From assembly GCA_937958475.1 (NCBI GenBank), contig CALFXR010000001.1:1-64000 (forward strand): DNA of 64,000 nucleotides. Direction: 5' to 3'. Source of the stretch: an uncultured Mesorhizobium sp. GTDB lineage: Bacteria > Pseudomonadota > Alphaproteobacteria > Rhizobiales > Rhizobiaceae. This document shows positions 34,200 through 43,079 of the stretch, piece after piece (position 1 is the stretch's first letter; each line of letters starts with the position of its first letter). Under the pieces are notes generated by a model that did no database searches, was not told the DNA's origin, and saw nothing but the letters and a program-made list of their open reading frames with translations. Made by a program: the position numbers and the translations under genes.

Positions 34200-35234
34200 T
34201 TACTTCTGGATCTCGGTCCAGATCTTCGTGTAGATCTCCTGCACCTCGGGCGCGCAGGTCAGCATGAACTGGCCCTTGTCGGCGAGTTCGGCCGGCGGCA
34301 CGATCTCCGGCGCCGTCGTCATCTCGGCCGGCATGAACTTCTCCGAGCCGGCGATGCCGTTGGCGTATTTGGCGAAGCCGGAGATCATCGCGGCGTTCTC
34401 CGGGTCCATGATGAAGTTCAGGAACAGCTTGGCATTGTCGACGTTCTTGGCGTCCTTGAGGATGGCGGCGTTGTCCATCCAGATCGGATAGCCGTCCTTC
34501 GGATAGCCGTAGTGGATCGATGCCTTCTCCAGGCGCATGCGCATCGAGGCGCCGTTCCAGTTGACCGTTGCGGCGTAGTCGCCCTTGGCCATGGCTTCGA
34601 TGTTGCCGTAGTTCATCGAGATCCACTTGGTCTTGGCCTCGACCAGCTTGTCGCGGACCTTCTTCAGCACTTCGAGATCGCCGGTGCAGGGCTCGCCGCC
34701 CATGTACTTGATGGCCAGGTGCATGATGTCGGCCATTTCCGGCACGACGTTGATCTTGCCGGCGAGCTCGGCCGGCGGGTCGAGGAAGATTGCGGCGGTG
34801 TTGATGTCGCCCGAGTAGACGCTCGTGTCCACCGACACGCCGGTCGTGCCCCACTGCCACGGAACGGTGTATTTGCGACCCGGATCGAAGGGCACGTCGA
34901 CCCACTTCGGATCCACGTTCTTGAAATTCTCCATCTGGTTCGGATTCGATTCGAGCAGCAGGCCCTCGCTGATCCAGATCGGAACGTAGGACGCCGACGG
35001 GACGACGATGTCGTAGCCGTGGCCGCCCTGGCGGATCTTGCCGATCGCAGTGTCGTTGGAATCGTAGTCCGTGACGGTGACCTTGACCTTGTAGGTCTCC
35101 TCGAACTTCTTGATCATCTCCGGGGCCGTGTAGTTGCCCCAGTTGAAGATGTTGAGCTCGCCGTCGGCCCTCGCGAGGCCGGTCGTGGCGAGCAGCGCGG
35201 CGCTGATCGCCGCTATCGTCGTTGAACGTTTCAT
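34200..35234 (-). CDS. Polyamine ABC transporter substrate-binding protein (PotD/PotF-like)
   Basis: This 344-residue periplasmic binding protein has a signal peptide ending at GLARA. Family landmarks are LNIFNWGNYTAPEMIKKFE, GYDIVVPSASYVPIW, VPWQWGTTGVSVD, WISMNYGNIEAMAKGDYAA and the ligand-pocket region GYPIWMDNAAILKDAKN. These point to putrescine or spermidine as ligand. It is the fourth gene of a potA-B-C-D type operon, behind a GGAAAGGAAG box. Confidence 0.87.
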   Translation of the reverse strand: MKRSTTIAAISAALLATTGLARADGELNIFNWGNYTAPEMIKKFEETYKVKVTVTDYDSNDTAIGKIRQGGHGYDIVVPSASYVPIWISEGLLLESNPNQMENFKNVDPKWVDVPFDPGRKYTVPWQWGTTGVSVDTSVYSGDINTAAIFLDPPAELAGKINVVPEMADIMHLAIKYMGGEPCTGDLEVLKKVRDKLVEAKTKWISMNYGNIEAMAKGDYAATVNWNGASMRMRLEKASIHYGYPKDGYPIWMDNAAILKDAKNVDNAKLFLNFIMDPENAAMISGFAKYANGIAGSEKFMPAEMTTAPEIVPPAELADKGQFMLTCAPEVQEIYTKIWTEIQK

Positions 35235-35260
35235 GGTTGCTTCCTTTCCCTTCTGGATTG

Positions 35261-36061
35261 TCATGTTCTGCGGCGGCTGATGAAGAAGAAGACGGTCACG
35301 ATCAGGATCGAGATCGCCAGGAACACGGTCGAGATGGCATTCATCTCCGGCGTGACCACGCGCCTCAGCTGCCCCAGCATGTAGGTCGGCAGCGTATCCT
35401 GCCCGCCCGACTTGACGAACTCGGTGATCACCACGTCGTCGAGCGAGATGACGAAGGCGAGCATCAACCCGGCGATGATGCCGGGCCACAGCAGCGGCAG
35501 CGTCACGCGCGTGAACACTTTCCACGGCTTGGCATAGAGGTCGGCGGCCGCCGTCTCCAGCGTCAGGTCCATGCTCTCCAGACGCGCGCGGATCGGCAGG
35601 TAGGCGAAGGGGATGCAGAACGCCGTGTGCGCGGCGATCAGGTAGCCGAGGCCGGAATAGCCGGTCGCCACCTTGACGCGGGCGAAGACGATCAGCAGCG
35701 CCACCGCCGTGACGATCTCCGGGATCATCAGCGGCTGGTTGATGAAGGCATATTTGAAGGTGAGGCCGCGGTAGGGCTTGGTCCGCGTGGTGGCCAGCGC
35801 CGCCATGGTCGCCGCGACCGTCGCGATCAGCGCGGCGACGGAGGCGATACGCACCGAGCGGATGGAAGCGTCGACGACCTTGTCGTTGTTCCACGCCGCG
35901 TGGAACCAGCGCAGCGAGAAGCCCTTCCAGATCGCCACCGAGTTGCCCTCGTTGAAGGCGTAGACGACCAGCGTGAAGATCGGGATGTAGAGCAGCGCGA
36001 TGCAGATCATCGCGATCGTGGCGAAGCCGGGCTGGCGCTTGATGGCGAAGGTCCTAGCCAT
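35261..36061 (-). CDS. Polyamine ABC transporter permease (PotC/PotI-like)
   Basis: This 266-residue inner-membrane permease has six helices and an EAA loop around LETAAADLYAKPWKVFTRV. FVISLDDVVITEFV is a hallmark of PotC/PotI proteins. The start at 36061 overlaps the preceding permease stop by eight bases. It forms the transmembrane channel together with the product of 36054-36974. Confidence 0.9.
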   Translation of the reverse strand: MARTFAIKRQPGFATIAMICIALLYIPIFTLVVYAFNEGNSVAIWKGFSLRWFHAAWNNDKVVDASIRSVRIASVAALIATVAATMAALATTRTKPYRGLTFKYAFINQPLMIPEIVTAVALLIVFARVKVATGYSGLGYLIAAHTAFCIPFAYLPIRARLESMDLTLETAAADLYAKPWKVFTRVTLPLLWPGIIAGLMLAFVISLDDVVITEFVKSGGQDTLPTYMLGQLRRVVTPEMNAISTVFLAISILIVTVFFFISRRRT

Positions 36062-36974
36062 TGCGGCGCTCCGGCGCGGCGACATAGCGCACGTAGAAGA
36101 GCAGCGCGACGGTGACGATGACGGTCAGCGTCAGGGCCAGTGCCGCCCCGAGCGGCCAGTTGCGGCCGGCGCCGAACTGCAGCTCGATCAGGTTGCCGAG
36201 CATCATCTGCTTGCCGCCGCCAAGCACGCGCGGTGTCACATAGGCGCCGAGCGAGGGGATGAAGACCAGGATCGAACCGGCGATGACGCCCGGCTTGACC
36301 AGCGGGATGACGATGCGGGTCAGCACCTTGAACCGCGTCGCGTAGAGGTCGTATCCCGCCTCGACCAGGCGGAAGTCGAGCTTCTCCATCGAAGCGTAGA
36401 GCGGCAGCACCATCAGCGGCAGGTAGACGTAGATCATGCCGAGCGCGATCGCCCAGTCCGTGTAGAGGATCTGCACCGGCGCCGAGACGATGCCCGACCA
36501 GACGAGGAAGGAGTTGAGCAGGCCTTCGTTGCGGATCACCTCCTGCACGGCGAAGGTGCGGATCAGGAGGTTCGTCCAAAACGGGATGGTGATCAGGAAA
36601 AGCCACAGCGCCTGCGTCTTCTCCGAGCGCGTGGCGATGAAGTAGGCGGTGGGGAAACCGAAGATGAGCGTCAGGATGGTCGTCGCGAAGGACAGCCACA
36701 CCGAGCGCAGGAAGATCGACAGGTGCGCGTCGGCGATGCCGAGCGTACCCTCGAAGATGTCGCGCTGCAGGAACACGCCAACCCAGGCGCCGGTCGAGAA
36801 CTCCCACTTCACGTCGCCGTAAGGCCCAGGCGTGAGGAAGGAATAGAGAACGACGACCAGCAGGGGGCCGATGCCGGCGAGGAAGATGATCGCTATCGCC
36901 GGCGTGGTCAGCAGCCAGCGATTGCGGATGTCGTCGCGCTCGGCTTTTTCAGCGATTTCCGCCGCGCTCGCCAT
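36054..36974 (-). CDS. Polyamine ABC transporter permease (PotB/PotH-like)
   Basis: This 306-residue inner-membrane permease has an N-terminal cytoplasmic segment, a first helix at TPAIAIIFLAGIGPLLVVVL, PFWTNLLIRTFAVQ, and an EAA loop near LVEAGYDLYATRFKVLTRI. These are characteristic of PotB/PotH. ATG 36974 lies two bases after the ATPase stop; a TTG at 36980 would add two residues. Confidence 0.9.
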   Translation of the reverse strand: MASAAEIAEKAERDDIRNRWLLTTPAIAIIFLAGIGPLLVVVLYSFLTPGPYGDVKWEFSTGAWVGVFLQRDIFEGTLGIADAHLSIFLRSVWLSFATTILTLIFGFPTAYFIATRSEKTQALWLFLITIPFWTNLLIRTFAVQEVIRNEGLLNSFLVWSGIVSAPVQILYTDWAIALGMIYVYLPLMVLPLYASMEKLDFRLVEAGYDLYATRFKVLTRIVIPLVKPGVIAGSILVFIPSLGAYVTPRVLGGGKQMMLGNLIELQFGAGRNWPLGAALALTLTVIVTVALLFYVRYVAAPERRNG

Positions 36975-36976
36975 GG

Positions 36977-38071
36977 TCAATCCTTCAGGACCTGGGCGGC
37001 GTCTTCGCCGATGGCGACACCGATACGGTCGCCGCGAGCGAATCCGGCGTCGCCGCTGCGCGAGTTCTGCTGGCGCACGATGAACTCGCCTCCCGTGTCG
37101 GGCCGTACGTGGAAATGCGTATCGGTGCCGAAATAGACGACGTTCTCGAGTATGCCTGTCACGGCGCCGCCCTCGCGAACCAGCCGCGCCTGCTCGGGGC
37201 GGACGACGACCGTGACGCGATCCTTCGGCTGGAATCCCTCGGGCAGCGTCGCCGCGAGTTCGGCGCCCGACGCCAGGCGCACCGTGGCGCGGCCGCTTGC
37301 CGACGAGACGATCGCGGCGTCGAGGAAGTTCGATTCGCCGATGAAGTCGGCGACGAAGCGTTCGGCCGGCCGGTCGTAGATGTCACGCGGCGAGCCGACC
37401 TGAAGGATCTTGCCGGCCGACATCACCGCGATGCGATCCGACATCGTCAGGGCTTCTTCCTGGTCGTGGGTGACGAAGATGAAGGTGATGCCGGTCTCGT
37501 GCTGCAGGCGCTTCAGCTCGATCTGCATCTCCTTGCGCAGCTTGTAGTCGAGCGCCGACAGCGGTTCGTCGAGCAGCAGCACCTTCGGCTGCGGGGCGAG
37601 CGCGCGGGCGAGCGCCACGCGCTGCTGCTGGCCGCCGGAGATCTGGCTGGTCCTGCGGTCGCGCAGCGCTTCCATCTTCACCAGCTTCAGCATCGCGGCG
37701 ACGCGCGCCTCGATCTCCGCCTTCGGCTTGCCGAGCATTTCGAGGCCGAAGGCGATGTTTCCCGCGACCGTCATGTGCGGAAACAGCGCGTAGGACTGGA
37801 ACACCGTGTTGACGGGGCGCTTGTAGGGGGGCAGCAGCGCAATGTCGTCGCCGTGCAGAAGGATCTGCCCGTTGGTCGGGAAGTCGAAGCCTGCGATGAG
37901 CCTGAGAAGAGTCGTCTTGCCGCAGCCCGATGGTCCGAGCAACGTGAAGAACTCGTTCTCGCGAATCGACACCGAGACGTCGTCGAGAGCCGCGACCTGG
38001 GACTCCCCCGTTCCGAAAATCTTGCTTACGCCACGGACTTCAATTGCATTCCGATCCGGTCTCTCCGGCAC
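36977..38071 (-). CDS. Polyamine ABC transporter ATP-binding protein (PotA/PotG-like)
   Basis: This 364-residue ATPase has Walker A GPSGCGKTT, Q-loop VFQSYALFPH, signature ISGGQQQRVALARAL, Walker B VLLLDEPLSALD and FVTHDQEEALTMSD, followed by a TOBE domain (about 245-364). It starts with GTG behind a GTGAGG box and is the first gene of the operon. The 138-base region upstream holds two notable palindromes. It energises uptake through the two permeases that follow. Confidence 0.9.
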   Translation of the reverse strand: MPERPDRNAIEVRGVSKIFGTGESQVAALDDVSVSIRENEFFTLLGPSGCGKTTLLRLIAGFDFPTNGQILLHGDDIALLPPYKRPVNTVFQSYALFPHMTVAGNIAFGLEMLGKPKAEIEARVAAMLKLVKMEALRDRRTSQISGGQQQRVALARALAPQPKVLLLDEPLSALDYKLRKEMQIELKRLQHETGITFIFVTHDQEEALTMSDRIAVMSAGKILQVGSPRDIYDRPAERFVADFIGESNFLDAAIVSSASGRATVRLASGAELAATLPEGFQPKDRVTVVVRPEQARLVREGGAVTGILENVVYFGTDTHFHVRPDTGGEFIVRQQNSRSGDAGFARGDRIGVAIGEDAAQVLKD

Positions 38072-38125
38072 GATTACGCCTCACTGTCTGCCCGCTCTTG
38101 ACGGCGAGATCTGTTCCCCGTTCGA

Positions 38126-38137
38126 ATGTGATCACAT
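38126..38137. promoter_or_regulatory. Perfect 12-base palindrome upstream of the pot operon
   Basis: ATGTGATCACAT is perfectly symmetric and lies 55 bases upstream of the potA-like start, in a small AT-richer island. It looks like a homodimer operator. The TGTGA/TCACA arms recall CRP-type half sites but lack the six-base spacer. Confidence 0.4.
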
Positions 38138-38162
38138 GGCCGGTAGGTTGGCAACCGCCAAG

Positions 38163-38178
38163 TTGAATCGCAATTCAA
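38163..38178. promoter_or_regulatory. Second inverted repeat upstream of the pot operon
   Basis: TTGAAT (38163-38168), CGCA, ATTCAA (38173-38178) is a perfect six-base inverted repeat in the gap between the pot operon and the amidohydrolase stop. It may be a regulator site or part of the promoter. Confidence 0.35.
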
Positions 38179-38209
38179 TATCGACTGCCCGTGCAATCGC
38201 CGTGCCACT

Positions 38210-39874
38210 TCAGGCCTGGTAGGTCACCTTGCCGCCGCAGATCGTCGTCACCGGCCTGACCGTATGCAGGTCCAGCGGGTCCGTCTTCTCGACGTCCGCC
38301 GAAAGGATAACGAGATCAGCGAGATAGCCTTTGCGCAGGCGGCCCTTCCGGTGCTCCATGAATTCGGCGTAGGCGCCCTCGACCGTATAGCCGGCGATCG
38401 CCTCGTGCAGCGTGAAGCTGTGGTCCGGGTCGCCGTCTGCCCAAGGCTTGCGCACAATCGCCGCCTGAATGCCCGCGATCGGGTCGATCGGCGACACCGG
38501 CCAGTCGGAAGCGAAGACCACGTGGGCGCCCGCGTTCTTGATCGTGCGCCAGGCATAGGACAGCGGCCAGCGCTTCCTGCCGATGCGCGAGACGGTCGGC
38601 TCGAGCGGCAAGCCCATCGAGCCGGGCGGATGGGGAGGCTGCATCGAGGCGATGACGCCGAGCGAGGCCAGCCGCGGAATGTCCTTCTCGGTGATCACCT
38701 CGATATGCTCGATGCGGTGCCGGCTGTCGCGGCGGCCGTTTGCCTTCATCGCCGCCTCGTAGCCGTCGAGCACGGAGCGCACGGCGCCGTCGCCGATGGC
38801 GTGAACGGCGATCTGCAGGCCTCTGCGGTCGGCCTCGGTGGCGACGGCGTCGAAATGCTCCTGGGTGAACAGCGGCTCTCCGACCCAGTCGGTTCGGTCG
38901 GCATAGGGCTCGACCATGACCGCGGTCCACGAATCGAGCACGCCGTCCATGAACACCTTGACCATGCCCGAGGAGATCCACTCGCTGTCGTAGCGCTCGG
39001 CCATCAGCGACGCCTTGGCGAGCATCTCCGGCTTCATGAAGTTCTTGTAGTGGAACGGGATCTGGGTCCGGCAGAGCAGATTGCCCTCGGCCTCGATCTC
39101 GGAGAGCAGCTCGAGCTGGTGCAGGTTGCCGTCCATGTTCTGGATCGACGTGATGCCGTGGCGGGCGCACCATTCGAGGCCGCGGCGCATGATGGCGCGG
39201 TCGGACGCCTGCTGTTCCGGCGTCGGCTTCGGGTCCGGCTCGCCGCCGGTCGACAGGCCGAGGCGGACACGGTCCTCGCCGGCGAGCGCGATCAGCGGCC
39301 CGAACGCCTCGCCCTCGCGCAGCTCGCCCTCGGCGAGCCCGTCGGCGCCCATGACGATCTCGTTGCCGGGCCCGAGCTGGCGGCCATGCAGCAGCCCGGC
39401 CATCTCCAGCGCCCTGGTGTTCGCCCACATCGTATGATGGTCGGGTGCCGCCATGACGAACGGCCGGTCGGGAATGATGCGGTCGAGATGGTGGCGGGTG
39501 ACCCGTTCGGCGGCGGAAAGGATCGTATAGTCGGCGCCCTGCGCCTGCAGGATCGCCTGCTCGGGGCGATCTGCGGCATAGGCGCGCACCGCAGCGCCGA
39601 GCGCGTCGAGGCCATGCACGCCCATGAGCTGGAGATGATCGAGTTCGGCGGCGCCGGCGAAGAGGTGCATGTGCGCCTCGACGAAGCCGGGAACGACCGA
39701 AGCGCCGCCCGCGTCGATGACCCGGGTGCCCGGACCCTTCAGGTCGCGGATCGCCGCGTGATCGCCGACCGCGGCGATTTCCCCGTTCTTCAGCGCGATC
39801 GCCTCGGCGCGTGGCGTATCGGGATCCATCGTCAGGATGCTGGCGTTCTCGACGATCAGATCCGCGTGCGGCAT
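38210..39874 (-). CDS. Amidohydrolase family protein (YtcJ-like)
   Basis: This 554-residue metal-dependent hydrolase of the amidohydrolase-3 group has LIVENASILTMDPD, the HxH metal motif in VVPGFVEAHMHLFAGA, QIAVHAIGDGAVRSVLDGYE, RIEHIEVI and VFASDWPVSPIDP. These are typical of the YtcJ/LAF3-like family. No signal peptide is present. It lies upstream of the pot operon on the same strand, separated by 138 bases that hold palindromes, so it probably has its own transcript. It may cleave an N-acyl or cyclic amide. Substrate unknown. Confidence 0.85.
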   Translation of the reverse strand: MPHADLIVENASILTMDPDTPRAEAIALKNGEIAAVGDHAAIRDLKGPGTRVIDAGGASVVPGFVEAHMHLFAGAAELDHLQLMGVHGLDALGAAVRAYAADRPEQAILQAQGADYTILSAAERVTRHHLDRIIPDRPFVMAAPDHHTMWANTRALEMAGLLHGRQLGPGNEIVMGADGLAEGELREGEAFGPLIALAGEDRVRLGLSTGGEPDPKPTPEQQASDRAIMRRGLEWCARHGITSIQNMDGNLHQLELLSEIEAEGNLLCRTQIPFHYKNFMKPEMLAKASLMAERYDSEWISSGMVKVFMDGVLDSWTAVMVEPYADRTDWVGEPLFTQEHFDAVATEADRRGLQIAVHAIGDGAVRSVLDGYEAAMKANGRRDSRHRIEHIEVITEKDIPRLASLGVIASMQPPHPPGSMGLPLEPTVSRIGRKRWPLSYAWRTIKNAGAHVVFASDWPVSPIDPIAGIQAAIVRKPWADGDPDHSFTLHEAIAGYTVEGAYAEFMEHRKGRLRKGYLADLVILSADVEKTDPLDLHTVRPVTTICGGKVTYQA

Positions 39875-40041
39875 GGCGTTTCCCCGGTTGGTCGTCCAAG
39901 GCTATGCCGGGAGATCGCCTCCGGCAAGCCGCGTGGCCCGCTCCGGCGACCGCTCTGCCCCCTTGGCGGCTTCGGAACTGTCTGTCAGAAAACCCGCCGG
40001 TCAACGAGCCACGACAACCGGGAACAGCGAGCCAGCAGACG

Positions 40042-41073
40042 ATGAAGACGGTCTTTTCTCCCCTCCATGCGGGCCATTCGGGACAGATGGAACTGGTCGC
40101 CGGCGCCATCGTGCCCGGTTTCGAGATGCCGTCGCGGGCGGAGATCATCAAGGCGCGTGTCGAGGCGGTGAACCTCGGCCCGATCGAGGAGCCGAAGCCC
40201 CACGACATGGCGGCGGCCAAGCGCGTCCACACGTCAGACTACATCGACTTCCTGCCGACGGTGTGGCCCGCCTGGGAAGCTTCCGGGCGCGGCGGCTCGG
40301 CGCTGCCCTTCACCTGGCCGACGCGCGGCCTGCGCGGCGATGTCGTGCCCGACGCGATCGAGGCGAAGCTCGGCTACTACTCCTTCGACGCCGGCGCGCC
40401 CTTCGTGAAGGGCACCTGGGCGGCGATCAAATCGTCCTACGAGACGGCGCTGACCGCCGCCGCGCTGGTGAAGGGTGGCCAGCGCGCCGCCTTCGCGCTC
40501 TGCCGCCCGCCCGGCCATCATGCTGGCGCCGCCTTCATGGGCGGCTACTGCTTCATCAACAACGCCGCGGTCGCCGCGCAGTGGTTCCGCGACCAGGGTG
40601 CGGCGCGCGTCTCCATCCTCGACGTCGACTACCACCACGGCAACGGTACCCAGGAGATCTTCTATTCGCGCGCCGACGTCCAGGTGCTCAACCTGCACGG
40701 CGACCCGATGACCGAGTACCCGTTCTTCCTCGGCCATGCCGACGAGACCGGCGCCGGCGCCGGCGAAGGCTACAACGTCAACTACCCGATGCCTTTCGGC
40801 ACCGCCTGGCCACAATGGAGCGCCGCCCTCGAGGATGCCTGCACGAAGCTCGCGGCCTATGCGCCCGACGTCGTCGTCGTCTCGCTCGGCGTCGATACGT
40901 TCGAGAACGACCCGATCAGCCACTTCAAGCTCGTCAGCGAGGACTATCCGAAGATCGGCGCGCGCATAGCGAAGCTCGGCCTGCCGACGCTGTTCGTCAT
41001 GGAGGGCGGCTATGCGGTCGACGAGATCGGCGTCAACGCGGTCGGCGTGCTGACCGGTTTCGAGGGGGCCTGA
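40042..41073 (+). CDS. Acetylpolyamine amidohydrolase (HDAC-family)
   Basis: This 343-residue zinc deacetylase is of the histone-deacetylase superfamily. His159/His160 in RPPGHHA form the catalytic pair, the zinc ligands are Asp196/His198 in DVDYHHGNG and Asp285 in SLGVDTF, and Tyr324 in EGGYAV is the transition-state tyrosine. The GYYSFDAGAPFVKGTW loop is characteristic of acetylpolyamine amidohydrolases, which remove acetyl groups from N-acetylputrescine, cadaverine or spermidine. One base separates it from the N-carbamoylputrescine amidase gene. With the nearby Pot transporter this supports polyamine catabolism. Confidence 0.87.
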   Translation: MKTVFSPLHAGHSGQMELVAGAIVPGFEMPSRAEIIKARVEAVNLGPIEEPKPHDMAAAKRVHTSDYIDFLPTVWPAWEASGRGGSALPFTWPTRGLRGDVVPDAIEAKLGYYSFDAGAPFVKGTWAAIKSSYETALTAAALVKGGQRAAFALCRPPGHHAGAAFMGGYCFINNAAVAAQWFRDQGAARVSILDVDYHHGNGTQEIFYSRADVQVLNLHGDPMTEYPFFLGHADETGAGAGEGYNVNYPMPFGTAWPQWSAALEDACTKLAAYAPDVVVVSLGVDTFENDPISHFKLVSEDYPKIGARIAKLGLPTLFVMEGGYAVDEIGVNAVGVLTGFEGA

Positions 41074-41074
41074 G

Positions 41075-41968
41075 ATGGCGGGACCGGAGCTGAACGAGGT
41101 CACGCTCGGGGTCGTCCAGTTCGCCTGCAGTGACGACGCTGGCGAGAACCTCGCCACCGCGTCGCGGCTGGTGCGCGAGGCGGCGAAGCGCGGCGCCAAC
41201 GTCGTGCTGGTCCAGGAACTGTTCGAAGGGCACTACTTCTGCCAGGAGCAGGCGGCCGTGCACTTTGCCCGGGCGAAGCCGCTGGACGACGCGCACCCCA
41301 CGCTTTCCGCCATGCGCGCGCTGGCCGCCGAGCTCGGCGTGGTCATCCCGGTCTCGCTGTTCGAGCGGCGCAACCAGGCCTACTACAACTCGGTCGTCAT
41401 GGTGGACGACCGGGGCAAGGCGCTGGGCGTCTACCGCAAGTCGCACATCCCCGACGGACTGGGCTACGAGGAGAAGTTTTACTTCAATCCGGGCGATACG
41501 GGCTTCAAGGTCTGGCAGACGCGGTTCGGCATGATCGGCGTCGGCATCTGCTGGGACCAGTGGTTCCCGGAAGCCGCACGCGCCATGGCCCTGACGGGAG
41601 CCGAGTTCCTGCTCTACCCGACGGCGATCGGATCGGAGCCGGGACGGCCGGACTTCGATTCGATGGAGCACTGGCGCATCACCATGCGCGGCCACGCCGG
41701 CGCCAACCTGATGCCGGTGGCCGCCGCCAACCGCGTCGGCACGGAGCATGTCGCCGGCCGCGAGCAGACCTATTACGGCTCCTCCTTCATCGCCGGGCCG
41801 ACGGGCGTGCTCGTCGCCGCAGCGGAACGGACAGGGGAGGCAGTGCTCACCGCCGCGTTCGACCGGGCGCGGATGCGCGCCGACCGCGCGGCCTGGGGTC
41901 TCTTCCGCGACCGGCGGCCCGAACTCTACGGGGCGCTGGCGACGGCCGACGGCGGCGCGGCGGACTGA
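41075..41968 (+). CDS. aguB: N-carbamoylputrescine amidase
   Basis: This 297-residue nitrilase-superfamily enzyme converts N-carbamoylputrescine to putrescine, CO2 and ammonia. The triad is Glu48 in VQELFEGHYFCQ, Lys122 in YRKSHIPDG and Cys159 in GICWDQWFPEAAR. YEEKFYFNPGDTGF is a signature of the AguB family. The start is one base after the preceding stop, so it is coupled to the acetylpolyamine amidohydrolase. Agmatine deiminase (AguA), the usual source of its substrate, is not in the window. Confidence 0.88.
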   Translation: MAGPELNEVTLGVVQFACSDDAGENLATASRLVREAAKRGANVVLVQELFEGHYFCQEQAAVHFARAKPLDDAHPTLSAMRALAAELGVVIPVSLFERRNQAYYNSVVMVDDRGKALGVYRKSHIPDGLGYEEKFYFNPGDTGFKVWQTRFGMIGVGICWDQWFPEAARAMALTGAEFLLYPTAIGSEPGRPDFDSMEHWRITMRGHAGANLMPVAAANRVGTEHVAGREQTYYGSSFIAGPTGVLVAAAERTGEAVLTAAFDRARMRADRAAWGLFRDRRPELYGALATADGGAAD

Positions 41969-42074
41969 ACGCCCGAACCGCCCGGGGCGAGACAAAACAG
42001 CGCCTTTGCCTTCGCGGCAAAACCGACTATGAAGCGCGGAAAGCCCGCGCACCGATCCGATTCCGGAGCACATC

Positions 42075-43049
42075 ATGACCGAGATCCTCGAGACGCCCAA
42101 GCTCGTTACCGTGTTCGGCGGGTCGGGCTTCATCGGCCGTCATCTCGTGCGGGCGCTGGCCAAGCGCGGCTACCGCATCCGCGTCGCCTGCCGCCGGCCC
42201 GATCTCGCCGGCCATCTGCAGCCGCTCGGCAATGTCGGCCAGATCCAGGCGATCCAGGCCAACCTGCGCGTGCGCTGGTCGGTCGACCGCGCCGTCGAAG
42301 GCGCCGACCAGGTCGTCAACCTCGTCGGCATCCTGCACGAGAGCGGCCGGCAGAGCTTCGCCGCGGTCCAGGAATTCGGCGCCCGCGCCGTCGCCGAGGC
42401 CGCCCGCGGCGCGGGCGCCGGACTGACCCATCTGTCGGCGATCGGCGCCGACGCCCGGTCGCAGTCGCTCTACGCCCAGACCAAGGCGCGCGGGGAAAAG
42501 GCTGCGCTCGACACGCTCAAGGACGCGACGATCATCCGGCCGTCGATCGTGTTCGGCCCGGAGGACGAGTTCTTCAACCGCTTCGCCAACATGGCCCGAT
42601 ATTCGCCGGTGCTGCCGCTTATCGGCGGCGGCACGACGCGCTTCCAGCCGGTCTATGTCGGCGACGTCGCCGAGGCGATCGCCCGGACGGTCGACGGTGC
42701 CGTCGCGCGCGGTGGCGTCTACGAACTGGGCGGACCGAGGATCATGACCTTCCGCGAATGCCTCGAGGAAATGCTCGAGGTCATCGACCGCAAGCGCATC
42801 CTCGCGCCGGTGCCGTGGTGGTTGGCGAGGATGAAGGCGAGCGTGCTCGGCCTCCTGCCCAACCCGCTGCTGACCACGGACCAGGTGAAGCTGCTCGAGA
42901 CCGACAACGTCGTCTCCGAGGAAGCCGAAAAGGCCGGTCGCACGCTGGCCGCCTTCGGCATCCAGCCGCAGACGACGACGGCGATCCTGCCGACCTATCT
43001 GTGGCGCTACCGCGCCGCCGGGCAGTTCACCCACAGGACCGAAGCCTGA
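42075..43049 (+). CDS. Complex I NDUFA9-like NAD(P)-binding protein
   Basis: This 324-residue atypical extended SDR has TVFGGSGFIGRHLVRALAKRG at the N-terminus (quoted with one break: TVFGGSGFIG then RHLVRALA), HLSAIGADARS, YAQTKARGEKA, RPSIVFGPEDEFFNRFA and FQPVYVGDVAEAIA. These match the NDUFA9-like group found in alphaproteobacteria and mitochondria, which associates with respiratory complex I or acts in quinone-linked metabolism. The start follows CCGGAG with good spacing. It converges on uppP with 30 bases between stops. Confidence 0.88.
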   Translation: MTEILETPKLVTVFGGSGFIGRHLVRALAKRGYRIRVACRRPDLAGHLQPLGNVGQIQAIQANLRVRWSVDRAVEGADQVVNLVGILHESGRQSFAAVQEFGARAVAEAARGAGAGLTHLSAIGADARSQSLYAQTKARGEKAALDTLKDATIIRPSIVFGPEDEFFNRFANMARYSPVLPLIGGGTTRFQPVYVGDVAEAIARTVDGAVARGGVYELGGPRIMTFRECLEEMLEVIDRKRILAPVPWWLARMKASVLGLLPNPLLTTDQVKLLETDNVVSEEAEKAGRTLAAFGIQPQTTTAILPTYLWRYRAAGQFTHRTEA

Positions 43050-43079
43050 TCCGACTCCGCCGGGCGGCGGCCGTTCCGG

